A DNA stretch of 64,000 bases from Azospirillum sp. RU38E. GTDB lineage: Bacteria; Pseudomonadota; Alphaproteobacteria; Azospirillales; Azospirillaceae. Shown here in pieces: positions 48,880 to 57,133 of this stretch (positions are counted from its first letter, which is position 1; each line of letters opens with the position of its first letter). The stretch is taken from positions 402,542-466,541 of the forward strand of contig NZ_FZOI01000002.1 in assembly GCF_900188385.1 (NCBI RefSeq), given 5' to 3'. Below the pieces are notes generated by a model that saw only the letters and a list, made by a program, of their open reading frames with translations, did no database searches and was not told where the DNA came from. The position numbers and the translations under genes are program-made.

Positions 48880-49079
48880 GGTGTTCTGCCCCCTTTTTCC
48901 CACCCTTGATAACAGTGTCGGCATCCCCTTGGTTCCCCTTTCGGCTGATGACGCGGATGCAGCATTGGCAGGGGCGCAGTTGGGCGCTACCGTCAAAGCC
49001 AGGACCGCGCTATGTAGGCGTCAGGAATACAATTCGGCCGCCCGCTCATCTGCCGGGCCCAGCCCGGAGATTTGGTGTG

Positions 49080-49739
49080 ATGAAGCTCTATGGCGTGTTG
49101 CTCAGCCCCTATGTCACCCGCGTGGTGTTGGCCATCCGCTTCAAGGGACTGGACATTCCCCTGGTGCCACCGCCGGGTGCGGGGTTGAAATCGCCCGAAT
49201 ATCTGGCCATCAACCCCTATGGCAAGATGCCGGCCCTGGTGGCTGGCGACGCGAGCATCATCGAATCGGAAGTCATCTGCGAATTCCTGGATGAACGATT
49301 CCCGGAAAAGAAAATTCTGCCCGGCAATGATGTGGCGCGTGCCCGCGCCCGCATCATCAGCCGCGCCATTGATCTTTATGTGCTGCCGGCCTTGCTGGGG
49401 CTGCTGGGCCAGATGAACCCGATCAACCGTGACGCCGCCCTGGTGGCGGAAAAGCGGGCGGAGCTGCGGCGCGGCATGGATGGGCTGGAAACCTTCATCG
49501 AAGCTGCCCCCTGGTGCATCGGCGACGCTTTCACCCTGGCTGATTGCGCTGTCGTGCCCGCCTGTTTCTTTTTGCAGAAGTTCCTGCCGGCCTTTGGAGC
49601 GATGGATGTGTTCGAAAACCATCCCAAGCTGGGCGCGGTCTGGGACCATGCCAATGGTGACCCGATGGGGGCCAAGCTGATCGCCGAGATGACCGGCGCC
49701 CTGGATGATTTCATGCGCCGTCGGGCCGCAAACAGTTAA
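49080..49739 (+). CDS. Glutathione S-transferase family protein
   Basis: 219 residues from the ATG at 49080 (GGAG ten bases upstream). The N-terminal MKLYGVLLSPYVTRVVLAIRFKGLDI has the Ser/Tyr region of the glutathione site. NPYGKMPALV gives the cis-Pro loop, ESEVICEFLDE the Glu-Ser pair, and the C-terminal FTLADCAVVP the N-capping box. It is distinct from the GST at 2859. Divergent from the transglutaminase-like gene. Substrate unknown. Confidence 0.88.
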   Translation: MKLYGVLLSPYVTRVVLAIRFKGLDIPLVPPPGAGLKSPEYLAINPYGKMPALVAGDASIIESEVICEFLDERFPEKKILPGNDVARARARIISRAIDLYVLPALLGLLGQMNPINRDAALVAEKRAELRRGMDGLETFIEAAPWCIGDAFTLADCAVVPACFFLQKFLPAFGAMDVFENHPKLGAVWDHANGDPMGAKLIAEMTGALDDFMRRRAANS

Positions 49740-49865
49740 CCCGATAGGACCATTTGGCACAGCCGGTTGACCGCCGCAACAGGCGGGCGCATGGTTGCGC
49801 CCGTCACGCGCCGGCACGGGTGCGGGCAGTGCAATCCAACGCGAAAAAGAACAGGAACCAAATCC

Positions 49866-51944
49866 ATGGTGAAGCCGATGCGCCTCGCGGCAACGACCGC
49901 CGCGACGATCGCCTTGATGGTGGGTGTCGCCCATGCCGATGAAGGCATGTGGACGCTGGACAATGTGCCGACAGCGGCAATCGCCAAGGCGACCGGCTTC
50001 ACGCCGGACCCGGCCTGGCTGAAGAAGGTGCAGCTTTCCTCGGTGCGTCTGGCCGGCGGCTGCTCCGGCAGCTTCGTGTCCGGCGAAGGGCTGGTGATGA
50101 CCAATCATCACTGCGTCGCCGACTGTGTGGCCGAACTGTCCAGCGCCAATGATGACGTGCAGGCCAACGGCTTCCTGGCCAAGGACCGCGCCGATGAGCG
50201 CAAGTGCGCCGGGATCGAGGTCAACCAGTTGACCGACATCATCGATGTAACCGACAAGGTGAACAAGGCGACCGCCGGCAAGAATGGGCAGGATTTCGCC
50301 AATGCCCGCCGCGCCGCGCTGACCCAGATCGAAAAGGAATGCGCCGGCAACGATGCGTCGCTGCGTTGCGACGTGGTGACCCTCTATCAGGGCGGCCGCT
50401 ATAATCTCTATAAGTATCAGCGCTATCAGGATGTGCGGCTGGCCTTCGCGCCGGAAGCCGGCATCGCCGCCTTTGGCGGCGACCCGGACAATTTCAACTT
50501 CCCGCGCTATTGCCTGGACATGTCGCTGCTGCGCGTCTATGGCGCCGACGGCAAGCCGCTGAAGAGCCCCAACCATTTCAAATGGTCCAAGCAGGGCACC
50601 AAGCCGGGTGAAGCCACCTTCGTGTCCGGCCATCCCGGCTCCACCTCCCGCCAGCGCACCATCGCAGAGCTGGAATTCGTGCGGGATGAGGTGGCCACCT
50701 CCTACCTGTTCCATGCGCAGGAGCGGCGTGGCCGCCTGATCGAATTCGGCCGGGAGAATGCCGATCGCCGCCGTGAGGCGTTTGAGCCGCTGGCCCATAC
50801 CGAAAATGGCATCAAGGTCTGGCATGGTCGCCAGCAGGCCCTGGCCGACAAGGAGTTCTTCGGCGCCAAGGTGAAGGCCGAACAGGAACTGCGGGCCAAG
50901 ATCGCCGCCGATCCCAAGCTGTCGGCCGAGGTGGGCGATGCGTTCGAGGTGATCGCCAAGGCCCAGGACCGCTATGCCCAGCTGTTCCCACGTTACATTA
51001 TGCTGGAACGGATGCGCGCCTTTGACAGCGATCTGGCGGGCTTTGCCCGTTCGCTGCTGCGTGCCGCCGATGAAAGCAAGCTGGCCAATAATGACCGTCT
51101 GCGGGAATTCAGCGATGCCCGCCTGCCGGCCTTGAAGCAGCGCCTGTCCAACCCGGCCCCGGTCCATAAGGACCTGGAAATCGCCATGCTGTCCTTCTCC
51201 CTGACCAAGCTGCGGGAGGCGTTCGGCCCGGACGATGCCATCGTCAAGGCGGTGCTGGGCAAGCAGTCGCCCGATCAGGTAGCCAATGCCGCCATCACTG
51301 CCAGCAAGCTGTCTGACCCGGCGGAACGTCTGCGCCTGTTCGAAGGCGGCAAGGCCGCCATCGATGCGTCCGACGATCCGCTGATCAAGCTGATGAAGGC
51401 CATCGATCCGGCCGCCCGCGCTGCCCGCAAGGCCGTGGAAGAGGAAGTGGAAGCCCCGGTGGAGCAGGCCCAGGCCCGCATCGCCAAGGCCCGCTTCGCC
51501 ATCTATGGCGACAGCGTCTATCCCGACGCCACCTTCTCGCTGCGCCTGTCCTACGGCAAGGTGCAGGGCTGGGAAGAGCTGGACGGCCATCAGGTGGAAC
51601 CCTACACCACCTTCGCCGGTGCGTTTGAGCGCGATACTGGTGCCGCCCCGTTCGACCTGCCGACCCGCTGGGATCAAGCCAAGGGCAAGGTCAACATGTC
51701 CACGCCGTTCAATGCCGTGACCACCAATGACATCATTGGCGGCAATTCCGGCTCCCCGGCGCTGAACAGCAAGGCTGAGGTGATCGGTCTGGTGTTCGAC
51801 GGCAATATTCACAGCCTGTCGGGCGACTATGGCTATGAGCCCAAGCGCAACCGCACGGTGATGGTGGATGTGCGCGGCATGACGGAGGCCTTGCGCAACG
51901 TCTATGGCGCCGACCAGTTGATCAAGGAACTGGGGGTGAAGTAA
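49866..51944 (+). CDS. S46 family dipeptidyl-peptidase (DPP7-like)
   Basis: 692 residues with a signal peptide (MRLAATTAATIALMVGVAHADEG). The S46 triad is visible as His in VMTNHHC (81-82), Asp in GGDPDNFNFPRYCLD and Ser628 in IGGNSGSPALNS. The residue 18 positions after the Ser, which sets P1 preference in this family (Gly in DPP7, Arg in DPP11), is Gly646. A DPP7-like preference for hydrophobic or neutral P1 is therefore likely (inference from known structures). It releases dipeptides from the N-terminus of peptides in the periplasm or at the surface. Upstream of the TonB receptor/tricorn pair. Confidence 0.93.
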   Translation: MVKPMRLAATTAATIALMVGVAHADEGMWTLDNVPTAAIAKATGFTPDPAWLKKVQLSSVRLAGGCSGSFVSGEGLVMTNHHCVADCVAELSSANDDVQANGFLAKDRADERKCAGIEVNQLTDIIDVTDKVNKATAGKNGQDFANARRAALTQIEKECAGNDASLRCDVVTLYQGGRYNLYKYQRYQDVRLAFAPEAGIAAFGGDPDNFNFPRYCLDMSLLRVYGADGKPLKSPNHFKWSKQGTKPGEATFVSGHPGSTSRQRTIAELEFVRDEVATSYLFHAQERRGRLIEFGRENADRRREAFEPLAHTENGIKVWHGRQQALADKEFFGAKVKAEQELRAKIAADPKLSAEVGDAFEVIAKAQDRYAQLFPRYIMLERMRAFDSDLAGFARSLLRAADESKLANNDRLREFSDARLPALKQRLSNPAPVHKDLEIAMLSFSLTKLREAFGPDDAIVKAVLGKQSPDQVANAAITASKLSDPAERLRLFEGGKAAIDASDDPLIKLMKAIDPAARAARKAVEEEVEAPVEQAQARIAKARFAIYGDSVYPDATFSLRLSYGKVQGWEELDGHQVEPYTTFAGAFERDTGAAPFDLPTRWDQAKGKVNMSTPFNAVTTNDIIGGNSGSPALNSKAEVIGLVFDGNIHSLSGDYGYEPKRNRTVMVDVRGMTEALRNVYGADQLIKELGVK

Positions 51945-51958
51945 TCGCTCCCCATCAA

Positions 51959-51992
51959 CCCGCTGGCGTCCCCGTATCGGGATGCCAGCGGG
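51959..51992. terminator. Convergent terminator hairpin
   Basis: CCCGCTGGCGTCCC (51959-51972) pairs with GGGATGCCAGCGGG (51979-51992) over 14 pairs with one G-T, loop CGTATC. It sits between the ends of the S46 gene and the unknown AT-rich gene. The T-run is weak on both sides. Confidence 0.7.
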
Positions 51993-52001
51993 GCATCATT
52001 A

Positions 52002-53096
52002 TCAGCGGAAAACCCTGTCATCGGGCATCCGTTTTTCCGCGATGAAGCGCTCAACCCGTTGCCGGGGGCCGGGTTGCTGGTTGACATCTGCCAAATCCCG
52101 CGACTGGATCAAGAAATCCAGCATCATTTTCCGGGATTTCTGGTCCTTCATCCGATTATAGAAGGCCGCCTTGGCAACATATCCCCAATACAGATAGGCT
52201 CTGCGGCAGATATTCAGCGTTTCGTTCTGGCTGTACATTGTCTGCATCATACTATCCAATTTTTGGATGGAACCGGCATTGGCCCTTTCCGGCAGGGAAT
52301 GGATGATGAAAACCTCCAACAGATAGTTGGTATTGAACCGCAGAACCTGTCGCCGGTAAAATTCATCACGGGGTATTTTTTCGGCATTCGGGCCGTCAAT
52401 CGCTCTTGTCTGTCGGTTTTCGGTTTTCCGGATGTCCGCGATCAACTCTTCGATTTCCTCCGGCTTTGCCGCCCCCCGATACGACAGCCAGGACAGGGCA
52501 TTCAGAAGAGAAAGGCGATATTCGATCCGCTGCCAGAAAGCATCACTGGAGAAAATATCCTCCGGGATTTGATCCACAAGCGTAGCAGCGGCTCGCAACT
52601 CGCTCACCCCCTCCTTAACGATGTTAATGTCATTGATTTGGATGCCGTATTTGGTAGATGAATATCCGAATAAGTACCTAAACATTCCTTCATCTCTGAT
52701 CGTCCAATACTCTTTTTTGCTGTTTATTATTGCGTCATTGAATATATTTTTAAAAAAAATATATTCAATATCTTTCACATCATCTTTATTTGATAGATCA
52801 TGATGGATTGTATTTTTGTAGAAAAGTGACAACTCTCCCAGGTTTTCAAGTTTTCTTGGATCATTCAACCAAGGTTCAGGCCTGTCGCGTGATCTATCAC
52901 GACTAAGCCACTTTATCACCTTTTCATAATGATTTAAGTCGTAGTACCCACCACGGAATTCGTACCCAGATGAGTTATCATTCGGATCAGAATTGCCATC
53001 ACAAGCAAGGTCTGGGGACCATATAAAAGCGTATGAAATAGAAGGAAAAAATAAAATAATCAATAAAAAAATTATAGAAAAATTTATCTTTTTCAT
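52002..53096 (-). CDS. Secreted protein of unknown function, AT-rich 5' half
   Basis: 364 residues from the ATG at 53096, with a strong signal peptide (KINFSIIFLLIILFFPSISYA). I do not recognise a family. The mature protein starts WSPDLACDGNSDPNDNSSGYEFRGG, with a motif-poor, helix-rich remainder. Cysteines are few. The 5' half of the gene is far more AT-rich (many Ile, Asn and Lys AAA/AAT codons) than the 3' half and the neighbours, which suggests foreign origin or a composite gene. A GGAAA lies just before the ATG. Some acidic and Trp-rich stretches recall surface-binding proteins, but no function can be claimed. Confidence 0.6.
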   Translation of the reverse strand: MKKINFSIIFLLIILFFPSISYAFIWSPDLACDGNSDPNDNSSGYEFRGGYYDLNHYEKVIKWLSRDRSRDRPEPWLNDPRKLENLGELSLFYKNTIHHDLSNKDDVKDIEYIFFKNIFNDAIINSKKEYWTIRDEGMFRYLFGYSSTKYGIQINDINIVKEGVSELRAAATLVDQIPEDIFSSDAFWQRIEYRLSLLNALSWLSYRGAAKPEEIEELIADIRKTENRQTRAIDGPNAEKIPRDEFYRRQVLRFNTNYLLEVFIIHSLPERANAGSIQKLDSMMQTMYSQNETLNICRRAYLYWGYVAKAAFYNRMKDQKSRKMMLDFLIQSRDLADVNQQPGPRQRVERFIAEKRMPDDRVFR

Positions 53097-53240
53097 TTTC
53101 CACTCTGCAAAATTTACCAAAATAATAATATATTATTTCATACATTTAAAAAAACAATCAAGAAATAAAAATATATGGAAGCCATATGCCAGAAATCATA
53201 CGCAACATCTATAACGCTGACAGACTGGTCAGGTAACTGG
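53097..53240. other. AT-rich upstream region of the unknown gene
   Basis: AT-rich DNA with runs of A and T, which probably holds the promoter of the leftward unknown gene. I cannot assign specific boxes with confidence. Confidence 0.35.
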
Positions 53241-53413
53241 AGGTTAAGTGAGCACCCCGCCCCCCCATCCACCTGGGAGAGGCGACGCCCTCACTTTCCA
53301 TGTCCGCACATGAGGCGCTGACGGAAGCGCCAACGATCAGGGTAAACTTGTTCCTGCGCTCAGGGTTGCCCCTTTGGATGTTGAAATTTTACTACATCTT
53401 ACTGTAGTTTTTT
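53241..53413 (+). ncRNA. Candidate small RNA ending in a terminator
   Basis: A chain of hairpins: AAGTGAG (53246-53252) with CTCACTT (53290-53296); CATGT-CCGC-ACATG near 53299-53312; GGCGCT-GACGGA-AGCGCC near 53313-53330. Last is a terminator ACTACA (53391-53396), loop TCTTAC, TGTAGT (53403-53408), then TTTTT. The terminator faces the plus strand where no gene lies upstream, so something shorter must be transcribed. It does not match 6S, SRP, RNase P or tmRNA signatures that I can recognise. The start is a guess. Confidence 0.3.
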
Positions 53414-53664
53414 GAGAAAGATGCGATCAATTCTGACTTCTTATTCCAATTTAAATGCGACAATACGCCGCACCTTCCCTTCCGGCGGTACTAACAGACA
53501 ACGGTATGGCTGGCAAAACCCGCAGCCCGCCTATGTTGCGGCGCACATAATGCGAATTTCTTCTTATTACGAGTTGGTAGCAATTTACCTTGCTTCATTA
53601 CACAGCACAGCTTGACAGCGCATTCTTCGGTAAGCCACCCTAACACCCGTTAGCAGGAGCACAT
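53414..53664. other. Leader region upstream of the glycine riboswitch
   Basis: Non-coding. A perfect -35-like TTGACA lies at 53612-53617, about 50 bases before the riboswitch, but the -10 is not clear. Nothing else recognised. Confidence 0.4.
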
Positions 53665-53824
53665 GGGAGAGACCGGCCTTGGCCGGCGCCGAAGGAGCAA
53701 CCGCCCCGGAAACTCTCAGGCAAACGGACCATGCGGCTCGGGATTACAATCTGGAAAGTGACGGAAGCTGCGGCTGGCCGTCCGCCGACGGGGTAATACT
53801 CTCAGGCACAAAAACAGATGGGGC
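53665..53824 (+). promoter_or_regulatory. Tandem glycine riboswitch
   Basis: Both glycine aptamers are seen. Aptamer 1 opens GGGAGAGACC, contains GGCGCCGAAGGAGCAA and the conserved CTCTCAGGCA (53713-53722) and GGACC. Aptamer 2 contains TCTGGAAAGTGACGG, GCCGACGGGGTAA and the second CTCTCAGGCA (53799-53808), and ends ACAGATGGGG. This is the classic cooperative gcvT-type tandem. It normally controls glycine-cleavage or transporter genes, but here the next gene on the strand is a TonB receptor 220 bases downstream. Confidence 0.93.
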
Positions 53825-54044
53825 GCCGAAAAGCACGGAAACCGCTTTGGGGGCGCAGCCATGTCCATCACCAGTTGATCCCTGACGCCCGGATTGCGGG
53901 CGCACTCTCCGCATCGACCATCATATCAGCATGACCTGCCGACGGCGGGGACCGCTATTTCCATGTCGCCCAACAGCGGGCGGCCAAGGAAGAGCTGTGC
54001 CCTCTGCATAATGATCGGCGGGCTTGCCCGAGCAGGGAAGCAAA
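53825..54044. other. Expression-platform region between riboswitch and TonB receptor
   Basis: Contains several GC-rich hairpins (CGCCCG-GATT-GCGGGCG near 53887-53902; GGCGGGCTTGCCCG near 54016-54029) but no U-tract terminator. A five-codon frame ATGTCCATCACCAGTTGA lies at about 53860. Regulation may be through translation or a switch I cannot define. Confidence 0.4.
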
Positions 54045-57000
54045 ATGAACAGAATCCTCAAGGCGGCGCTGCTGGGCAGCGGTTCCGCGATTACTCTTCT
54101 ATGGTACACCAGCAGCCTGGCACAGCCGGCCGATCCCAACCTGCTGGCATCCCCGGCCACCGCGGCCACCGCCGCGGCCGCCCCAGCCCTCACCGACACG
54201 GATGAGCTGGACGAAATCGTCGTCACCGGATCGCGGCTCAGTTCGGAATATAACAGCCCCAATCAGGTGCAGGTGATCAAGGCGGAGATGGCCCGCAATG
54301 CCGGCGCCTTCGATACGGCCAGCATCATCAACCGCGCCGTGGCGGCCATGGGCACGCAGCAGGTCAATAACCGCCTGTCCGCCACGGGGGCCGGCGGCAT
54401 GGTGGTGGATGGCGGCAATAATGCCCAGACCATCGGCCTGCGCAACCTGGGAGCCGGGCGCACCCTGGTGATGCTGAACGGTCACCGCTTGACGCCCGCG
54501 GGTACGGGCAGCCGGGTGGGTCAGGTGGACCTGAACACTATCCCTTCTTCCATTATCGACCGGGTGGAGGTGCTGACGGGCGGCGCCTCCTCCATCTACG
54601 GGTCGGACGCCATTGCCGGCGTGGTCAATATCATCCCCCGCCGCACCTCGGCCGGGCTGGAAATGAATCTGGACGGCAATGTCTCCCAACATGGCGGGGG
54701 CAATTACTTTCAAGGCTCCATGTTCTGGGGTCAGAATTATGGCGACGGTTACATCAATATCGGTGCGGAATATCGCCGCCAGGAATCCCTGAAGAACCGT
54801 CAGCGGTCCCGCACATCCTGCGCGCAGGATTATGTTTTTGATGCCGCCACCGGCCAGCGTGCCGATTTGCTGGATGCCAGTGGCAATATCAAGTGCCGCA
54901 ACCTGAACCCGACCGGCATCTTTTTTGATTACAGCTTCTATGGCGGCTGGTTCCAGTATGACCCGACACCGGGCAACCCCGCCTATCCGGCCACAGCACT
55001 GGGTCTGCGGGCCAGCCTGCCGGATTGGGTGCGGGCGGCCCGTGGTGGCTATCCAGAGACCTATACCTACGGCACCAGCGACAGCCCCGCCTATCAGAAT
55101 GCCGACAGTATCGCCCCCCTGGAAACCGGCAGCCTCTATGTCTCCGGTGCCTATGATATCAGCAATGAAGTGGAGGCCTATGGCAATCTGCTGCTGAACC
55201 GGCGCGTCTCCTCCTCCGACACTTGGCAGTTCCTCTATCCGCTGCTGTCCCCGACCAACCCCAATAATACGGTGGCAAAGGGGCTGATCCAGGCGAGCAA
55301 CGGGTCATCGACCGGGCTGGTGCAGCCGCAGATGAATATGGGGCAGTATCAGCGCCAGACGGTGAATTATGGTCAGGCCACCGGCGGCCTGCGCGGCACG
55401 CTGGACATGCCGCTGCTGAACCGCAAATGGTCCTGGGATGTCTCCGGCCATGCCGGCCGGTCCGATGGCCGCTACAGCAGCGATTTTTTCTATAATGACC
55501 GGCTGGACGCCGCCACGGCGCCGGGCGTGGCCTGCGACCCATCCCGCATCACCATTTCCGGCCCCGCCACTTGCGTTTCCATCCCCTGGCTGTCCAAGCG
55601 CTTCCTGGTAGATCAGAACTGGACCCAGGAAGAACGCGACTTCCTGATGGGGCGGGAGACGGGGCGGACCAAATTTGATCAGGCCGGCATTGACGGTTCC
55701 ATTTCCGGTTCACTGTTCGATCTGCCGGCGGGGCCGCTGGATGTGGCCACGGGCTTTGCCATCCGCTATCAGCACCTGAACGACACGCCGGGGTACAATG
55801 CCCGCAACGGCAATTACTTCGCCTCCTCCACCGCCGGGATCACCAAGGGTTCCGATACGGTGCAGGAATTGTTCGGGGAAATCGGTGTGCCGCTGCTGGC
55901 CGATCTGCCGCTGGTGGAGAAACTGAGTTTCACCGGTTCCGGCCGTTACACGAAATATCGCAGCTTCGGGTCGGATGAGACCTATAAGGCCGGGCTGGGC
56001 TGGACGGTCGCCCCCTGGATCGCCCTGCGCGCCAGCACCGGCACGTCCTTTCGCGCACCCTCGCTCTATGAACTTTATCTGGCCAACCAGCTCAGCTTCT
56101 ATTCCTATATTGATCCCTGCCGGCGTTATGGCGACAGTGCCACCGCCACCGTCACCGCGAACTGCACCGCTCAAGGTTTCGCGCCCGATTTCGATCCGGC
56201 CAATAGCGGCATCACCGCCGTTACCGGCGGTGGCAAGGGACAGTTGGAGGCGGAGACCTCCCGCAACAAGAGTGTCGGCATTGTGCTGACGCCCGCCTTT
56301 GCCAACCTGAATGTCGCGGTGGATTATTACAGCATCGCCGTGAATAATGAGGTGGCGTCCTATGGTGTCGGCAGCATCATCAACCGCTGTTACAATAACC
56401 CCACCTTCCCCGGTAACAGCTTTTGCGCCAAGATCATCCGCGACCCGACCACCCGCGCCATTACAGTGGTCGATGACCGGCTGGTTAATCTGGCCCGGCA
56501 GACTCAGCGTGGCATCGATCTCTCCCTGAACTTCCGCCAGCCCACCGATTTCGGCAGCTTTGGCATTGATGTGCAATGGAACTGGGTGCTGGAAAATACG
56601 CTGCGCCGGGATGAAACCTCTTACGAGGATCGCAACGGCCTGTCCGGCAACCCCAAGACCACAGGTTGGGTGGAAGCCAGCCTGAACATTGGGAAATGGA
56701 CGGGCTTTTACGGCTTCAACTTCATCGGCCCCACCAACGATGCCAAATATTACGACAATGGCAATCTGTTCACCTATTGTGGTGCCTATGCCGGGCGGAC
56801 CCAGCCCGGCAACCGCAATGACTGTCTGAAGGTGACGGAGAAGCTGAAAGTCGGCAGCTATATGACCCATTATGTCAGTGTGAAATATCAACTGGTCGAA
56901 GATATGTTCGCTCAGCTCGGCGTCACCAACATGTTCGACAAGAAGCCGCCGGTGATGGGGTCCGACAGTTTCACCTATCGCACCGGGTCGGTCCCCAGCA

Positions 57001-57056
57001 ACCTGTATGATCTGCGGGGCCGTACCATCACCTTCCGCTTGGGCAAGACCTTCTGA
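54045..57056 (+). CDS. Large TonB-dependent receptor
   Basis: 1003 residues from the ATG at 54045 (AGGGA six bases upstream). A signal-like N-terminus and an Ala/Thr-rich linker precede the TonB-box-like DEIVVTGSRL. The plug domain has the LNTIPSSIIDRVEVLTGGASSIYGSDAIAGVVNI signature. The long barrel carries several Cys pairs and ends in the aromatic GRTITFRLGKTF. It is the 'oar-like'/Caulobacter type of receptor for complex organic substrates. It sits behind a glycine riboswitch and is followed by a tricorn-like peptidase, so peptides are the likely cargo (inference). Confidence 0.93.
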   Translation: MNRILKAALLGSGSAITLLWYTSSLAQPADPNLLASPATAATAAAAPALTDTDELDEIVVTGSRLSSEYNSPNQVQVIKAEMARNAGAFDTASIINRAVAAMGTQQVNNRLSATGAGGMVVDGGNNAQTIGLRNLGAGRTLVMLNGHRLTPAGTGSRVGQVDLNTIPSSIIDRVEVLTGGASSIYGSDAIAGVVNIIPRRTSAGLEMNLDGNVSQHGGGNYFQGSMFWGQNYGDGYINIGAEYRRQESLKNRQRSRTSCAQDYVFDAATGQRADLLDASGNIKCRNLNPTGIFFDYSFYGGWFQYDPTPGNPAYPATALGLRASLPDWVRAARGGYPETYTYGTSDSPAYQNADSIAPLETGSLYVSGAYDISNEVEAYGNLLLNRRVSSSDTWQFLYPLLSPTNPNNTVAKGLIQASNGSSTGLVQPQMNMGQYQRQTVNYGQATGGLRGTLDMPLLNRKWSWDVSGHAGRSDGRYSSDFFYNDRLDAATAPGVACDPSRITISGPATCVSIPWLSKRFLVDQNWTQEERDFLMGRETGRTKFDQAGIDGSISGSLFDLPAGPLDVATGFAIRYQHLNDTPGYNARNGNYFASSTAGITKGSDTVQELFGEIGVPLLADLPLVEKLSFTGSGRYTKYRSFGSDETYKAGLGWTVAPWIALRASTGTSFRAPSLYELYLANQLSFYSYIDPCRRYGDSATATVTANCTAQGFAPDFDPANSGITAVTGGGKGQLEAETSRNKSVGIVLTPAFANLNVAVDYYSIAVNNEVASYGVGSIINRCYNNPTFPGNSFCAKIIRDPTTRAITVVDDRLVNLARQTQRGIDLSLNFRQPTDFGSFGIDVQWNWVLENTLRRDETSYEDRNGLSGNPKTTGWVEASLNIGKWTGFYGFNFIGPTNDAKYYDNGNLFTYCGAYAGRTQPGNRNDCLKVTEKLKVGSYMTHYVSVKYQLVEDMFAQLGVTNMFDKKPPVMGSDSFTYRTGSVPSNLYDLRGRTITFRLGKTF

Positions 57057-57070
57057 GGTCGGCTATAAAG

Positions 57071-57096
57071 CCGGCGGCCACCGCCTTGGCCGCCGG
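57071..57096. other. Hairpin between TonB receptor and tricorn-like peptidase
   Basis: CCGGCGGCCA (57071-57080) pairs with TGGCCGCCGG (57087-57096), loop 57081-57086. No clear T-run follows. Likely an intercistronic hairpin that lowers read-through. Confidence 0.5.
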
Positions 57097-57133
57097 TATG
57101 TTTCGCGCGATAAAGAAGATCAGGGAGAGGGTT

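Noticed and set aside
48993-51812. Very long minus-strand open frame over the S46 gene
   Set aside because: Antisense shadow of a GC-rich gene; composition is Gly/His/Gln/Arg rich with no domain. The plus-strand S46 gene has full catalytic motifs.
53665-53885. Short plus-strand frame across the glycine riboswitch
   Set aside because: The bases are explained by the two conserved aptamers; the translated product has no protein character.
53825-54044. A riboswitch-controlled terminator after the glycine aptamers
   Set aside because: Several GC hairpins exist but none is followed by a U-tract, so I do not call a terminator.
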